This document shows positions 39,806 to 54,800 of a DNA stretch of 64,000 nucleotides, in pieces (the first letter of the stretch is position 1; each line of letters starts with the position of its first letter). Source of the stretch: Rhinopithecus roxellana (taxonomy: Eukaryota > Chordata > Mammalia > Primates > Cercopithecidae). Both the position numbers and the translations under genes were made by a program. Below the pieces are notes generated by a model. It was not told the origin of the DNA and did not search any database. It saw nothing but the letters and a program-made list of their open reading frames with translations. Location: assembly GCF_007565055.1 (NCBI RefSeq), contig NC_044568.1, positions 24,687,936 to 24,751,935 of the forward strand, given 5' to 3'.

Positions 39806-42800
39806 CTGTGGACACAGGAAGATGTGATATCCAGGTGGCCATGGCCACAGAGTCAGGTCTAAACCACCAGGTTGGCCTCCCTCTGACAAGCAGACCCCAC
39901 AGACTCACCTCATGCTCAAAGAATCGGTCCTCCAGCGTCTTGTCTCCAGGGTTGCTACCTGCACCCTCAAAAAGCAGCTTGTACTCCTGGCCAGGGGGGT
40001 GGGGGAAAGCACGAACATGAGGGTTCTGGATGGGTGTGCTTGGTGACAACACGCCCACCCGCTGTCCTGCCAGCCGGGGCACTCACCGGGTAGTAATCGG
40101 CCACGTTCTTGACCTGCTCATAGTCATCAGCCCGAGCCAGCTGCGCCAGGCCCTCAGGGTAGAGCCGCCCACAGTGTGGAAAGAGCTTGGCACGGTCCTC
40201 TTTGGACAGCTCTGTGCCGAAAGAATTGATGGTGATGATGAAGGCGCGGCGGTCTGCTTCAAACTGTGGAGCCAGTGCACAGGTAAGGAAGGGAGGAAGA
40301 AGAAGGCAGTAGCCAGTCAGTTGGCAGAGCCTCCCCAGACCAGGGCTAGCGGGCACCAGCAGGCAGGAGGGCGAGCAGGCACTCACCTCTAGGATGGGGC
40401 ACATGGCATCGGCCGTAGTCCCGCCCAGTAGGGTGCAGAACTTGTAGAAGGACTCCAGGTATGCCTGTGCAGAGCATGGAGCTTGCTCAGCACAGGCAAG
40501 GAGGCTCTGGAGGGCCAAGCCCTCACAGCTCCCTCCTCCCCTCCCTAGCCCCTTTCAAGGTGGGTACAAGCACACCCATGGATGGGCCAAGGCAGCTCTT
40601 ACAGCAAAGCCAAGGAAACACTTCTGTGAATCAGCCAAGTGGCAGCTGCCCATAGCCTCCCACACAGGAGTGCCAGGGCAGGGCCCACTGGACTGTCTGC
40701 TTCAGCCTACAATCCCCTTCACCCCCTCATCTCACAGAAGGCTGGGCTCGCAGGGGTCCTCTGACTTCCCCCTGCTGCTCTGCCTTCCTTTTCCCCAAAT
40801 CTTTCCAAACCTCCCCTTCCTCAGCTTCTGAAAACCAGGTGTGGCCGGATGCGGTGGCTCATGCCTGTAATCCTAGCACTTTGGGACGCCAAGGCGGGTG
40901 GATCACAAGGTCAGGAGTTCAAGACCAGCCTGGTCAAGATGGTGAAACCCTGTCTCTACTAAAAATACAAAAAAAATTAGCCAGGCACGGTGGCAGGGGC
41001 ACCTATAATCCCAGCTACTCGGGAGACTGAGGCAGAGAATTGCTTGAACCCTGGAGGCGGAGCTTGCAGTGAGCTGAGATCATGACACTGCACTCCAGCC
41101 TGGGCGACAGAAAGAGACTCCGTCTCAGAAAAGAAAAAAAACAAAACAGGTGTCCGTGGGCTAGTGAGGAAAGGCCACACCTGAGAGTCCACAGGGATGG
41201 CAGGGACTGAGTGACCTGGCCCTCTCTGCCACCCTCCCTTACAGAACACCTCCTCCTCCCATCCTCCAGGCAGCCCCTCAGCATCACACAGCAAGAACAA
41301 AATTGTCAGGCCAGTTCCTGCTGAGGGATGGTTATTGCCTACACGGACGTCAGCTGGGCACAGTACAATGGCAGGCACATGGGCTGCCGGCGGGAACAAG
41401 CACTCCCTGCCCAGGCAAATTGGATCTGCTGGGCATGAGGAAAGAAGAGGTCAGCCCAGGCCCCACGTCCCTCCCAACTCTCACTCACAAGAGCAGCCAT
41501 GCTTCCTCCCAATACCTCTCCATGCCAAGGAAGGTGGATGATCTTACGGGCCCCGTGGGGAGCTCCCTTGTAACAGCCAGCCTCCACTTAGACCTCCCTA
41601 GTCCCATCTGCTGGCATGGGCTCAGAGACTCTGGCTCCACAGGTTAGAGATTATTCTTCCAGGTTGCAGGCAAGGGCTGGATGGCATGGAAAGCTTTTCA
41701 TACTGAGGTCTAAACTCCAAGGTGTGGAGACCTTTCTGCCAACTATCAGCCAACTTGGGCTCACAGGCTCTGCTGGGTGGTGCTCCAAGAGAGATGAGAT
41801 GAGACCCAGGAGTCTGTGAGCCCAGGTCTGCCCTGGCCAGCAACGCTGGGCAAGGTTGACTCAGGTGAAGGCCTGAGAGTGACCTCTGGGATCACGGGAA
41901 ACAAAAATCTAGGACAGGTCAGGGAGTAAGAAGCCTGGAAGACAGGGTTGACCCCAGCACAGAGGATCTCAGGAATCAGAGGGCCTGGGTGGCAGAGATA
42001 GCTGCCAACCCCTCCTATGGTTTGGTGGTACCTTTCACAGTCCCTCTGGGGCCTGTCCCCAGTCACCTCCTTCCCTGTGGCCAGCCAAGCTGGATATGTC
42101 AAAAATCCCACAGCCTGCCCCAGTGGGGCCTGCACTTCCTATTTGTGGGGGAACAACCAACCAGGTCTTGGGCTCCATGCCTGCTACCTACCCAACTGCT
42201 TAGCCAATCTGTACCAATCCCAGGAGAGGCTGATCCCAGGGTCAGGGAGGCTGGTGGGACTCTTCTCTGGAGGCTAGGGTAGCTAAAGAAACTGGCAAGA
42301 TCCCAGCAACCCCAGTACCAAGGTCACCTTCCCACCCCCACCCTGTCCCCTGGAGTCTGCCAGTCCACGGCTGCTGCACCAGCTGCCTACTGTTCCCACC
42401 CAACGGGTGGCTGAGGGTCCACCTAATCTCCCATCTGTGGTCATCGGGCTGGGACATTGCCTGACAGGCTGGCAGTCCTGGCACAAGGCCCACAGCATTG
42501 GGTCCATGTTTACGAGCTAGTGCCTAGGTAGCCCTCGCCAGCAACTCCAGCTAGAACCAGTCAGGCCCGGTGAGGGTGTGGGTGAGGCTGGCGGACAGCC
42601 GCACCCCTCACCCTGTCTCAGGGCAGGGAACCCGGCAACAGGCCAGGTAGGCGCGTGCGTACACGTACACACACACACACACACACACACACGTGTGTAT
42701 GCTCTCTCTCCTCTCAGCTAACTGGCTGGCCTGTGCCCTATTAGCGCGGAGTGTGTGAGAGCACTCACTTTTGCAAACAAGCTGAGCCAGGTGTGATCCC

Positions 42801-45800
42801 TGGCGCTGCCAGTGACTTATTATGTGGCTTTAGGCAACCCACCCTACTTCTCTGAGCCTTCAGTTTCCCCATTTTCACATGGGGATAATGACACCTTCCC
42901 AGTTCCTAGTGCAGTCCAAAGGATTAAAGAAGCTGACGACCTTCCCACCTCTGATCTCAGGCCTTCTAATCTGCTCTCCACGTTGTGGCTAGAAGGGGCT
43001 TCCTGAGAAGACTCTGCTCTGTTGGAAACCTCCACTGGCTGACCCTGCCCACGGGACTATGTTCAAACTTCTGGCCTTACATTCAAAGCCCTGGGTAACT
43101 TGATCCCATGCCTGCCTCTTCTTCTAGACTTCTCCCCTGTCCATCTGGAATGTGTCCTTCCACAGCAAACTGCCTGCCACTTGGCACATGCTCCATGCTT
43201 TCCTTCTGCACGTGCTGGTCCCTTGCCGACACCACTGCAACCTCCAGGCAGGCCCTTCCCCTATCACCAGACCCACAATGTGCTCTGGCCCAGGCCCCTG
43301 CAGGGAGATTGGCGGGCCTGGGCTCAGGCTGCAGCCGAATGTCAGCCAGCTCGCTCCAACCAGGTCAGGAGGGGACTTTCACCCAATAGACAGGTGAGGT
43401 CAGCAGGTCCCTTGGCCAGGGTCATCCTCAGCCCTGCTTTGGAGCCTGCCCACCACAGATCCATGTTCCTGACTACAGCCCGTCTGGGGTCCTGGCGCTA
43501 TGTATAGCTCACTGCCTCACTGCAGCCAGAGCATAGTCTATCCCAAACACCCCTAACCTAACTGGTCTCGGGCTTTTATTTTTTTTAATTTTTAAACCTT
43601 TCTCTCCTCTCCAGTCCCCTAGCTCTTTAATCTCTTTGGGCCAGGGTAGTGCTGACCCAGAAATCCTGAGCCCACCTTCTATCCCCAGGGGTTGGCCAGT
43701 CTATGCTACAGCCTGGGAGGCAAGAGGTGGGCAGGTGATGAGGACGGTGGGAAACGGCACTGACTCCAAGCTTGGGAACCTATGAGGGACATAAGGACCT
43801 GGCTATGCCTCGCCAGGTCCCTCCTCTCACCATAACTAACCACACTGTTGCCTTTGCTCAAGTGCCTGTCCTTGCTGGCAATAGCTTAGGTAGGGTGGTT
43901 CCAGGGGCTACGGCCTGGGTGGTAGCCCATGACCCTCCTGGATGCTGGGGGAGCGGCTGTCCAGGAGCCAGCTGTAACAGGCCAGCAGTGGAACACCAGT
44001 CACTCCTGCTGATTTTATCTGAGCCTGCCACAGGCACTATGGGATAGAGAACCTGTTCCACACAGCCTTGTGCCCAGCATGGGAGCCAGAGAATAAGCAG
44101 ATAAGCCCCTGGGATAGGAGCCTGACATAGTTGCATCCTGTCCCAGCACCTCACATAAATCACCACCCTACCACTTCCCACAGCCCCACCCACCGACAGG
44201 CCAATCGCCCATGGCTTGTGCAGGGCATTACCTTGTAGAGGGTGTTGCGGATGATCTCAATGTTCATCTCGTCAAGGTCCTGCTCTGAAATGCAGTCCTG
44301 GAAAAAAGCCGCTGGGGAGGAAACGTGGTTTGAGGGGTGGGCAGGTGGTCTAGGCCAGAATCTTGATGTTCAACTGCCCTACACGGCACAGAGTACCTGT
44401 GCCATAAGGCCCACAGGGCTGGGCACTGAGGGATCCCCAGCCTGGGCTGTTGCCTTGGAAGTGGCAGAAGCAATGCTCTGGGCCATGTACACTGACCTGA
44501 GCTTCTCCTGCCTCCTGGCTCCTAAAATTGATTTATAAAGGAGGCAGCTAGCCATAACATGATCTAATCACCGCTGGGGCAGACCCAAGCTCAGACCATG
44601 CCAAAGACAAGCTTGCATAAGAGGCCATGACATCCTCCCTTCTGGAAAGGCAGCTGTGGATTTGGGGCCTAACGCCTACTTCTTTACACCCCCCAGGAAG
44701 GCCCTGGCGCCCACATTTGGAAAACCAGCCCCTCCTTAGGACAAGTCCAACAGCAGGGTAGGCACAGATCAGTGATCCAGGGGGCCACTGTGGAGCTGGA
44801 AAGAGAGGCCAGAGCAGGATACAGCACCCTCATCCCCCAAGAGGGCCTGCAGACTCACTCGTCTAGCTCTTCTTTAAAGACGGAGAAACTGAAGAAGCCA
44901 CAAACAGCCCAGAACCAGCTCAGAGTTGCTGGGAGAGCCTATGGCAGACAAGGTCAGCAGGTAGGGCTCAGGCCTCTCAGCTCAGAACCTAGTGCAGCTT
45001 AGAGGCCTGCGGTTCAACCCTGGTGGCTTCTTGGAGATGGTACCCCAGGCCCAGGACTCTGGCTATGAGGACACCTAGTGCCTTCTCCTCAGCCTCCTAA
45101 GCAGGCAGGAACTAGCATTGCCTAAGCAGGGCTCTGCAGGAAGCTCTTAATTCCCCTTCCCTGGCTTCTGACACGGACCCTGCATCCTGCTGGACACTGT
45201 CTGACCTGGCCCAGGGGACCTGTTCAGTGGAGGGAAGTGACGGTGTTTGCTTCGTTCCTCTGCCTCACAGGCAGCCAGCCACTCTGGCTCTGCTCAGGTT
45301 CCAGCTCTGTAGGAGCTCCATAGTCTATAGGAGCTCCCAGGACTCCAAGGCACCTGGGCCTCTCTCTCACTCTTCTCCATGAGCTCAGCCCTCCTCTGCA
45401 CTCTGGGAAATCAGACTGCTTCACAAAGTGAGACAGTCCCAGTCAGGCCCTGGGGTAGCCTGCCTGGCCCAGCAAAACCAACAGGACAGGAGCAGAAGGG
45501 GGTAAAGTGAGGAGATAATGGGAGGAGGAAGTTGAAGGGCGACAAAGGTAAGCAGCAGTGTGCAGGTCTCACTTTCTGGCTCAGGGTCATCCCCCAGCGG
45601 GTCCACAACCCCACCCTGATGCGCTGATGCTGACACCACTGCCCACCTCCCATGACCAACACAGCGGCTCACCGAGAGGCGTGTCCACCAGAATGGCATT
45701 GTAGAGCTCAGCAGGTGTCTGAGCAATGTTCACGGCCTCCATCTGCTCGAAGCTGCCTAGTGGGTGGCACTTGGGTACAAGCTCAGCGATGGAGCGCTGG

Positions 45801-48800
45801 TGCAGCGTGCCCGTGATGAGCAGGATCACGTTGTCGATCATGTAACTGTAACTACAGGAGGCAGGCAATAGCAAGGAGCCCATCAGGGTGGGGGCCGGGA
45901 AGTCCTGGCATAGCACCATGCCCTTGCCCCCCTGCACAGGTCATCATCCCTTAACAATGTGTGCTGACTCATGGGTGATGCAGATATGCACCAATGTCTC
46001 CTTTCCCTCCCCATTTTCCTCTCAAGCTCCTGACCAACCCCACTGCCAGAGGCCTAGGACAGACACAGCCCCCGCCTTTGGCGGGGTAGGGGATTCATGC
46101 CCTGTGAGGGATTGGGACACAAGTTAACTACCCCACAGCATGAACAGTGTTCTAACAGGACACGGGAACTGGGGACAGAAGGTGAGACATGCAGCCCAGC
46201 CCAGGGGTGAAGAGTGTGAGCGCCCGGGAAATTAAAGGGCTGGGAGAAGAAAGCTTATTCTGGGAAGAGGGGACGGCATGTGCAAAGGCCTGGAGGCACT
46301 CACTGAGTGACGGATGCATTGGAGAAACTGGCATGGTCAGGACTGGCAGAGGGAGAGAAAAGCGCAGCAGCCGGCAGCACAGGGCTGCAGCAGGCAGGGG
46401 GCAGAGGCTGGGCCTAGAGGGCCCTGGCTTTGTTTTGAGCACTAGGGATCTATGAGCAGGGTAAGCAGGGGAATTGTCATCCAGTTAGGGTCACTCTGTT
46501 TCCCAGTGGGGACAGAAGAGGAAGAGGCAGAGATGGCGAGGGGAGGAAAGGGTGAGGAGTGGAGTGGAGAGAAGCTTCTCCAGGGAAGGTCAGCAAGGAG
46601 CCAGTGGGGGTTCTCTGGAGTAAAGGCCCAGGTCAGGCAGACCTGCACAGCCCATGCCAGAATAGAGAACTGTCCTCTTCCTTTAGGGCCTGAGGCCAGG
46701 GCTGGGCATTCACCCAGGATGGCCTGGATAAGACCCAGAGACCTGAACAGGAGGCTGGGTCAGGTCGATCCCAGGTTGAGGCTCCCATCACTCTGCCCTG
46801 CAGAAGGCCAGCTCTGTGGGGTGCATGGGCAGCAGAGGGGGCTGTGGAGCTGGGGAGGGGTGAGACTGCCCAGTTCAGACTTGGCAAGGGACAAGGCTCT
46901 GCCTACAACCAGCTACAAAGGTGCTGGGGCAGAGAGTTCTGTGTAGTCACCTGTGTGGGGATGCAGTGAAGGGCAGAGAGCCCCAGGCAACAGTTAGGCT
47001 GCAGTAGCCACAACTATCCTGCAGTCTGTCACCAGAGATGAACTCAGGGTACAAGGGAGCTAAATGAGGCCTAGGGGAAATTCCTCCAAGGTCAGGGTGA
47101 GGCACCTATGAGAGGATAAAAGTTGGGGTGGAGGCTGCTGTTCTGAGCTGGGCACTGAGCACAGGTCTTGTCCTAGCTTCTGAGTGGGCCAGACCTAGGC
47201 CCCTGCCCTGTGACAGGACCTTGTGCAACCAGTGCTCAGGCTGTCCAGGGAGGACCTTGGTAGGAGGTGAGTTCCCCCATACTGAAGAAAGAAAGGAGGG
47301 GAGGTGGCAGCCCAGGGCCCAGGCCTCAGCTCAAAGCACTGGCCACTGGGGGAGCTCCCACAGGGCCCTCCAGAAAGGCGGCAAGAGGAAAAGGCCCCAG
47401 CTCCTGTCCTGGCCTGACCCCCACTCCCCCTGCTTGCTCTACACTCCCCCAGCTCCCACCCAGCCTGGCGCCCTGCGAAGACCTTTGCTCTCCTGGGCCT
47501 GGGGCCAGGCAACTGCCCTCTCTCCGCCCCCAATCTGGCTGGGTCAGCTACAGGATGTGCACTGAGAAGAGACAGTCCCCTAACTCCCAACCATAACTGA
47601 GAGCCTCAAGCAAGGCCCACTTGCAGCTGCAAGCCAAGAGGCCCAAATGGGCAGCCTCCTGCCCCCAACCCCACAGTGCTGGTAGAGTAAGGGACCTCAG
47701 AGCTCACCAGAACTTTGGACCATGGTCTGCAGCCCCAGCCTGCATCTTTTCTACCCTGGACAGCACATACACCTCCTGCCTATGAGGCCTCCAACATCTC
47801 ACATACCCCAGAACCCATGCTGCATATGCGCCACCCCACAATACTCTAACTGCACCCCATCCAGCCCCAGTGTAGCCTTGGTGCTCCCTGAGACAGCCAC
47901 CAACCCCCTGCCCCCAAGCTGAAGGATGCTTCTTTATGATCTCACTCCCTTTTGGACGGGAAGAGGGAGAAAAACACACCCAAGGCCCATCTTATCCAAG
48001 TGATCCCACAACCACTAGCATTACCAGCCCCACTGTCAGAGCAGATAAGGCCCAGAGAGGGCCAGCACCAGGCCCTATCACACCACAAAGCAGAGGAGCT
48101 CCCTGTCCCCATGGCCAGTGTCCACACACCTCCACCCATGGCCAGGGCCCCCTGCCTGGCTCTACACACCCCACCTAGTCTCATTTTCTCAGAGGGATCC
48201 CCACCAGCCAGTTTCCTCTTTTTCAACCTCCCACTCCTTGCGTCCCCCACTCAGGGCATCTGTTTATGTGGGGGAAATGCTGAGCCTAGTAAGGGCCACT
48301 CCTAACCACACCACCCCAGCCCCTTCAAGGCCCTCTTCAAACCCAAGCCAGGCCAATCGTGGGTGATCCTGTGCCAGGCCCAGCACTTTCCTTCCCAGGC
48401 TGGCTATAAGCTTGTTGCTGCTGCAGCCCTGTTTTTCTCTCCTGCCCAGTGAGGGGCAGAATCCTCTTTTTCAGGAGATGAGAGGCAGGACAGGCCTGGC
48501 AGAGATGAGGCTGGCCGAGCAGTCTGCCCTTCTCCCAAGGCTGAGTCCTTCGGCAGGCAGGGAAATCCTCTTCCTCCTTGCCTGGCTTCAGCAGCTGCCT
48601 CCCTGCCCCCAGAAAGCCACTCCACCATTCCTCCCCTCATTTGGCCTCAATAGGAGGGAATAAGGTTCCAGCTGGTCAGTATCTCCCTCCAGGGGAAGAC
48701 AGCTGGAGAGTGGAGGGCCGGCTGCCCGCCAGGCCAAAGAGGCCCTTGTGGGGTGGGGGTGGGGCCATCTGTATTCCTCTGCCCAGAAGGCCCTCCCTTG

Positions 48801-51800
48801 CCCTATGCCTTCAAAACTCAGCTTGGGTCCACAGACATCTTAGTTTGGAGTTGAGGAAGCTACTTCCTCCAAGAAGCCTTCAGAGTCCCTAGCCAACCCT
48901 GCCCCTTTGCTGTGCCCTTTGGTGCCACCTGCTGGAACAATACGGCTTCTCAACCCTGGGGGACTGGTCTGGTGCTGGTGAGGCAGCCATGATGCCTGGG
49001 TACCCCTGCCACTGCAGTTCCCAGCAGGGGCTTGGGTGAGCTGCTAGTGACAGTATCTGTACTCAGTCACATCTGGGTCCTAAAGAGCCCTGTGCAAGGT
49101 GGAAAGTGAACAGAAATATCACTGTTTCTGAGCCCTGTCCATGCCCTCAGCATACCACCTCTCAAGACTTAGTTTCTCCTCCATATCAAGATGAGTGAGG
49201 GCCAGCCACGGTGGCTCACACCAGTAATCCCAGCACTTTGAGAGGCAGAGGTGGGAGGATCTCTTAGCTCAGGAGTTTGAGGCCAGCCTGGGCAACATAG
49301 CAAGACCTCATTTTTATTAAAAAATCAAAAAAAAAAAGCCATGTGTGGTGGCATGCACTTGTAATCCCAGATACTTGGAAGGCTGAGGCAGGAGGATCAC
49401 TTGAGCCCAGGAGATCAAGGCTGCAGTGAGCTATGATCATGCCACTGCATTCCAGCCTGAGCAACAAGCAAGATCCTACCTCAAAAAATAAAATAAATAG
49501 AAGATGAGGGCGGGTGTGGTGGCTCACGTCTGTTATCCCAGCACTTTGTGAGGCCGAGACAGGTGGATCACTTGAGGCCAGGAGTTTGAGACCACCCTGG
49601 CCAACATGGCGAAACCCTGTCTCTACTAAAAATACAAAAATTAGCCAGGTATAGTGGCGCGTGCCTGTAATCCCAGCTGCTCTGGAGGCTGAGGTAGGAG
49701 ACTCACTTGAACCTGGGAAGCGGAGCTTGCAGTGAGCCGAGAATGTGCCACTACACTCCAGCCTGTGCGACAGAGTGAAACTCTATCTCCAAGAAAAAAA
49801 AATAATATGAGTGGGGTGTGGCTCCAACAGAGATAATGAGCTCTAACCTGCTCATAAAAGTCCTGCCTCTCCCCGAGGCAGAGTTGGGTCCTTCCACCTG
49901 GTCTGAGCCTTCTGGGCCTCACGGAGCTCCTGCATGCTTGACCCCAGGCCCAGGAAAAGAGTGGCAGTGCTGGCACTTCTTCAAGGCATGAGCCAGGTCT
50001 AGCCCAGGACCCCGAAACCACAGCAGGCCTACAGCCCCCAACTGCAGAGTCCTGCCACGGACCCAGAAACAGTGACTGCAGATAGCAAAGACAGGAACTG
50101 GCCAGGGGAGTGGGGGCCAGAGGAACCTGATGCCCCTCTGTGACCAAGCAGGGCCCCAAGGTTGGGGTGACAGGTCCTGGAGAAAATCACAGATGTGCTG
50201 ACAGGCTCATTAGGCATTTGAGGCCACTGTCCTGGGACAAAGCCTCTTTCCAGTTGCCCACTCCAGGCTGGTGGCACTGAGGCCCCTGACACAAGAGAAA
50301 TATGGGGCCTCAGAATCCCCAGGTGGTGCAGATTACCCATGCCCAGGCTCTGCCAATGGGCACCTGGGCTAGACCTCCTCCAGGGAGGCTCACTCATTCA
50401 AAGACAAAGGTCTTTAAAGCCCACCTGGGACTCCCCAGAGGCCACACTCACTCCTCCCACAAGTCTCTCTGCTTCTCTTCCGGGACTGACTCAAGGGAAA
50501 ACATCATGGAACGGCCCAGATCAAAGTCCCCTCCAAGGTCAAAAAACCCTGACAGACACTATCCCAAGTCTCACAGCAAGGTAATGACTGGGCTTGGGCA
50601 CGGTGACATAACAACATGTTAGTGGCATGAAACTGAGCCAGATCCTCTCAAGAGCACATGATGACAGTCTACTTTAGGAGCCCTATCTCAATCAGGCTGT
50701 CGGCCCCATGCCAGACAGCTGCCTCTTCTCCAGCCACCTACTCTCTCCAGTGGCCTTTCTATCCCCACCTGATCCTGGAGTCCTCCCAATGCTGTGAAGC
50801 CACCTGTGAACCCCAGTTTCATTTGCTAAAGCTGCTCACAGTCCTCTCCAGGCACTGTCTATACTATCACTGGTACCACCCCATTGCATCCAGGCATCTC
50901 CCTCCCAGCCCCAGGCCTGACCCAGACCAGGTACTGGTTATATGTGCGGCTGAAGGCTGGCCAGGACCTACAAAAGCAGTGGACACTGTCTCACACGGAA
51001 GGACAGACACAGCCTCAGCCAGCTCCCGCTTTCATCACCTCCTGGCAGAAGCCTGCTCCAGCCAGCCTGGGGCAGCTCCAGAAGCAACTACCAGGCCCTG
51101 AGGGATGGAGCTAAGGTGACCTCTGTGATGGTCCCGACCTCTGTCCCCAGCTGGGCCAACTTTGTCTGTGGGCAGTCAGGGCACTGTTCTCTCAGGTCTT
51201 CACACCCAGGACGGGGCCTCTCGCTGACGCTTCTACAACCTGGAGGACTGTACTCTCCTCTCTGGCTATATTCCTCTGGGTTTTCTAGGGTAGCTTCCTC
51301 CTTCCCAGAGTGGGCACCACACCTGGAGGCTGTTGTGTGGGGCACAGAGCCAGGTGCACCACGCTCGCTACTCAGGACATGTATAGTTCCCTCAACCTAA
51401 AAACCCCCTATTTCAATGCTTCCCTTAAATGCTTTTCCCCTCAGCCACACTAGCCACCTCCTCAGGGAAGCCAATCGTCAGCCCCAGCCTGGGGGAGCTC
51501 AGGCCTCTATGGAAGACTTCACCCCTTCCTGCAGCACTCCACACACACACTGGGGATGACCTGCTGGGACAAAGTGGAGAAGGGAGAGTGGCCAGAGAGG
51601 TAGGAGTTAAGTCAGAGAGGCATCATGGGAGCAAAGAAATAGCTAGGTGACTGGGGACTGGACACTGCAGAGTGGTCACACCTGGAGTGAAGGTGTGGGT
51701 CAGGGGTGGCTTTAGCCAGGGCCTTGTGATGGAGTGATGGGACTGCTGAAAGCTCAAGGGATGAGGGAAAATGAGAGAACAGACAGTGAATGTAAAAGTT

Positions 51801-54800
51801 TAGGTCCCCGACATGGTTTTTAACTATTTGAGCTTGCTTAGACACTGAAGAGAAGAATTTGGAAAGGAAGGTGCCTGCACAGACAGGAATGCAGATGAGT
51901 GGCCACTCAGCATCCAGGGAGTAAGGTGAGGGCACTCAGAACACTGGTGGAAGGATCTAAGAGAAAAGGAAGGGCACTTCTGCCATTGGAATGGGCTTCA
52001 GGGGGTGGGGGACAGAAGCAGCACTGGGAGGTATACGGGTTTCTACTGTCTTTGTGAAGAAGGTGGGCCATCTGCCCAAGAGGAGGCTGGGGGCAGGAGA
52101 GCAATAGCATAAGATGGGAAGGTGGTCTTTGCAGTGCTGGTGGGGTCTGCAGGGTGCTGAGTAGGTAAAGCCAGAGTCTGCCGGGCAGAAACAAGCTGAG
52201 GCTGCTAAGAGGGTGAGTATGCACGCCTGGCAGCAAGGATGACCCCCTCCCCCAAGGCTGGCTTCCCCAGCTTTCCTCCCCGCAGTGGAGGTAGGGGGAG
52301 GGCGGCTCCAGACTGGAGGCTGCTGGGATTCCTCCAGGGCTGGGGGGCTGCCAGCCGGGTGGGACCATGAGTTGGGCGGCCAAGAGAGCTGCGGATGTTG
52401 GCAGAAAAGTGCTCGAATGATGGACCAGGGAACCTCAGCTGGGGAGGGCGGGAAATGAAGACAGAAGGGGTAGCAGGGGAGGAAGCAAGGCCTAGTGTCC
52501 TGCTGAGTCCGGAACCCATGTCCCACAAGGGACTGAGAGTGGGCTGGAGGGCCAGAAGGCTGTGGGTAGAGAGGGTGCCTGATTCAGCAATTTCAGGGGT
52601 GGAGCAGTTCCAGGTGGTGACATGGGCCTGGGCAGCCATCAGTGGGGGTGGCTGAAGTGCAGAGCAGAGGAGGAAAGGTGCAGGTCATTGGAGATGACGA
52701 GGTCATGGACCAAGCAGACACAGGACCTGATGGGCTGACACGTGACTGCTGAGCTCTTGAGTGAGGGCAGGAGTGAGTGGCTGGTAGGACTGTAAGCCAC
52801 AATCACCCATGAATGGAAGGGATGGGAAGCAGCAGATTCGGAGAGCCTGCCACAGGACAGCACTTGGCTGCTTTAAGTACCCTTGGTGCTTGCAGCCAAC
52901 CTCTAGCAAAGAGCTGGCAGTTGTGTGGCCTCAGTCACGCTCAGACCCCTCTCCAGTTTCATGGCCTGGCAGGCTAAGACCAAGACAGGCCAAAGGCTAG
53001 CTGTACAGGCAGGTGGGCCAGTGGGCAGTGGGATGGGTGATATCTACCCTCTGACCATGGACATGGGGTCAGGCCTCCTCTGGCCAGCCTAGCTGGCAAG
53101 GCCAGAACATTCACCAGGAAGCTAAAGCAGCCTTGTGCAAACAAGTCTCAGGCTGGGCTCTGGCAATAAATGTACTGCTTCCTGGTATGTCCTCAGCTCT
53201 GGCTTTGCAGCAAGGAACACAGAGACCCGGGCCAGGGAATGATCAACAGATGGGGAGCTGCAATGTGACCCCTAATGTGGCACCACAAGAGACACCCCAT
53301 TACCAGCCTCCTGCCCCAGTAGGTCCATGTTGGCATACCTTGATGGAGGCCAGGGCAGCAAGGAGGCTTTCAGGGAAGGAGGTCTGTGGCCAGGAGAGGG
53401 CCTGCTTCCTAGCTTGGGCATGTTCCCTCGCCCTTCAGGTGTCCCAGCCTGTGACTCCTGCCTGAGAATGGAGCCCTTTGGCTGCAGTACTTCCTTGAGC
53501 AAGTGGATCCTGGGCAAGTGGCTCCTAACTGCAGGGGATAAGAATCAGGCCAGGCAGCAGGCATCTAACTCTGTCCCTGCAGGGACAAGTGGGGCAGGTG
53601 TGTCAGGTCCCAAGGAGGAGAGTGCGGGCACCATAATCAGGGAATAGTAAAAGCTAGACAATACCCAGAGAGTTCAGGGAAATGCTTCACATACTGCACA
53701 CTCACACTCTGCCAATGCAGGGTACTCTCCTAGACGCTAGCTGCCGAGCATGCCTCTGCTCACCACCCCTGTGGGGCAGCCACCTAGACTGGGGCTATTT
53801 CTTTGTCCACCAGGACCTGGCTCATGGCTCTTGGGACATCCCTGCAAAGGGACCCTCTCTACTTCCCTATGTCCACAGATATACATGGCCGGCAGAGACT
53901 GACCAGTCCAGGTGCCCTCCCCAAGCCTGCAGATCCCAAGGTCCTTTCCTCCACTCAGTTTCTCCAGGAGCTTGATGAAGGCAGAGCGGTGCCCAAGTGT
54001 CAGACAATGAAGAAGCTGGGGCAGCCAAGGGTCATAAGAATGGGGGCCTGCCTACCTGAGTTCCTGAGGGCTTGTGTCAGAACTGAGAAAGGCAGCTAGA
54101 CGTTCGGCCTGCTCCCCAGCTGTACTCCGACCCAATCTCCCTGAGACCCAGGGCCATAGTCAGAGCAGACAGAGAATGGGCCTATCCTAAGACCTTGGCC
54201 TTTCAGAGCTCTGTCCATCGCCTGACATCTGACCCCTGGCATGGGGAGTGGGGCCTGGTGAGTGTTTTGTTTGGGTGCTGTAGAGTAAGAAAAAAGGCTC
54301 CCACCTTCCCAGGTTTCCCTACCCTAGTCTATGTGATTGGGGGAAGAGGCTTCATCCAGCACTACTGCGTGGGACACTCTTGCCTGCCCACCGTATCTTC
54401 AGCCAGTAGTGAACGTGCTGGTGACCCCACTTTACAGGTGGTGGCCTGGAGGTCCAGCGTTGTTGAATGATCACGCACACAATCAGGGAGGACTCTGAAG
54501 GCAGGGCCCTGTGACAGCTGGCCTGACAGAGCTGTCCTCAGCTCTGAAAGTTGACGTAGGCACGAAGGCAGCTGGCCTAAGCCACACTGGGGCCAGCTCC
54601 TGCAGGTGTAACTATCCTGCCCAGGTAAGAGGAGAAGGCGCCACAAGGCACACTCACGTAATGAAGTCTAGGAAGCTGGCAAGTGGCTCATAGGCGTGGT
54701 TTCTCATGTGGCGGAACTCCACCACCATCTTCTCCTTGAGCCGGTCATCGATGACTGAAACCGTCAGAGGTGATGCCTCGTTGGCCAGGAAGTTACCATA

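Larger units (their letters stand above)
40465..44231 (-). other. ATP6V0D1: ATP6V0D1 intron 4
   Basis: A 3.8 kb intron. It holds one Alu (40843-41143), a (CA)n tract near 42661-42694, MIR (about 42785-42960) and L2 (about 43000-43290). No further exon is needed by the reading frame. Confidence 0.88.
45852..54657 (-). other. ATP6V0D1: ATP6V0D1 intron 2
   Basis: An 8.8 kb intron, mostly GC-rich unique sequence with only two Alus (49200-49498, 49508-49806). Many stop-free stretches are due to base composition; none shows splice support or a known protein. Confidence 0.88.

Noticed and set aside
51907..52639. Overlapping minus-strand frames of 144-189 codons in ATP6V0D1 intron 2
   Set aside because: Pro/Ser/Leu-rich text from GC-rich intronic DNA, with several competing frames and none conserved or recognisable.
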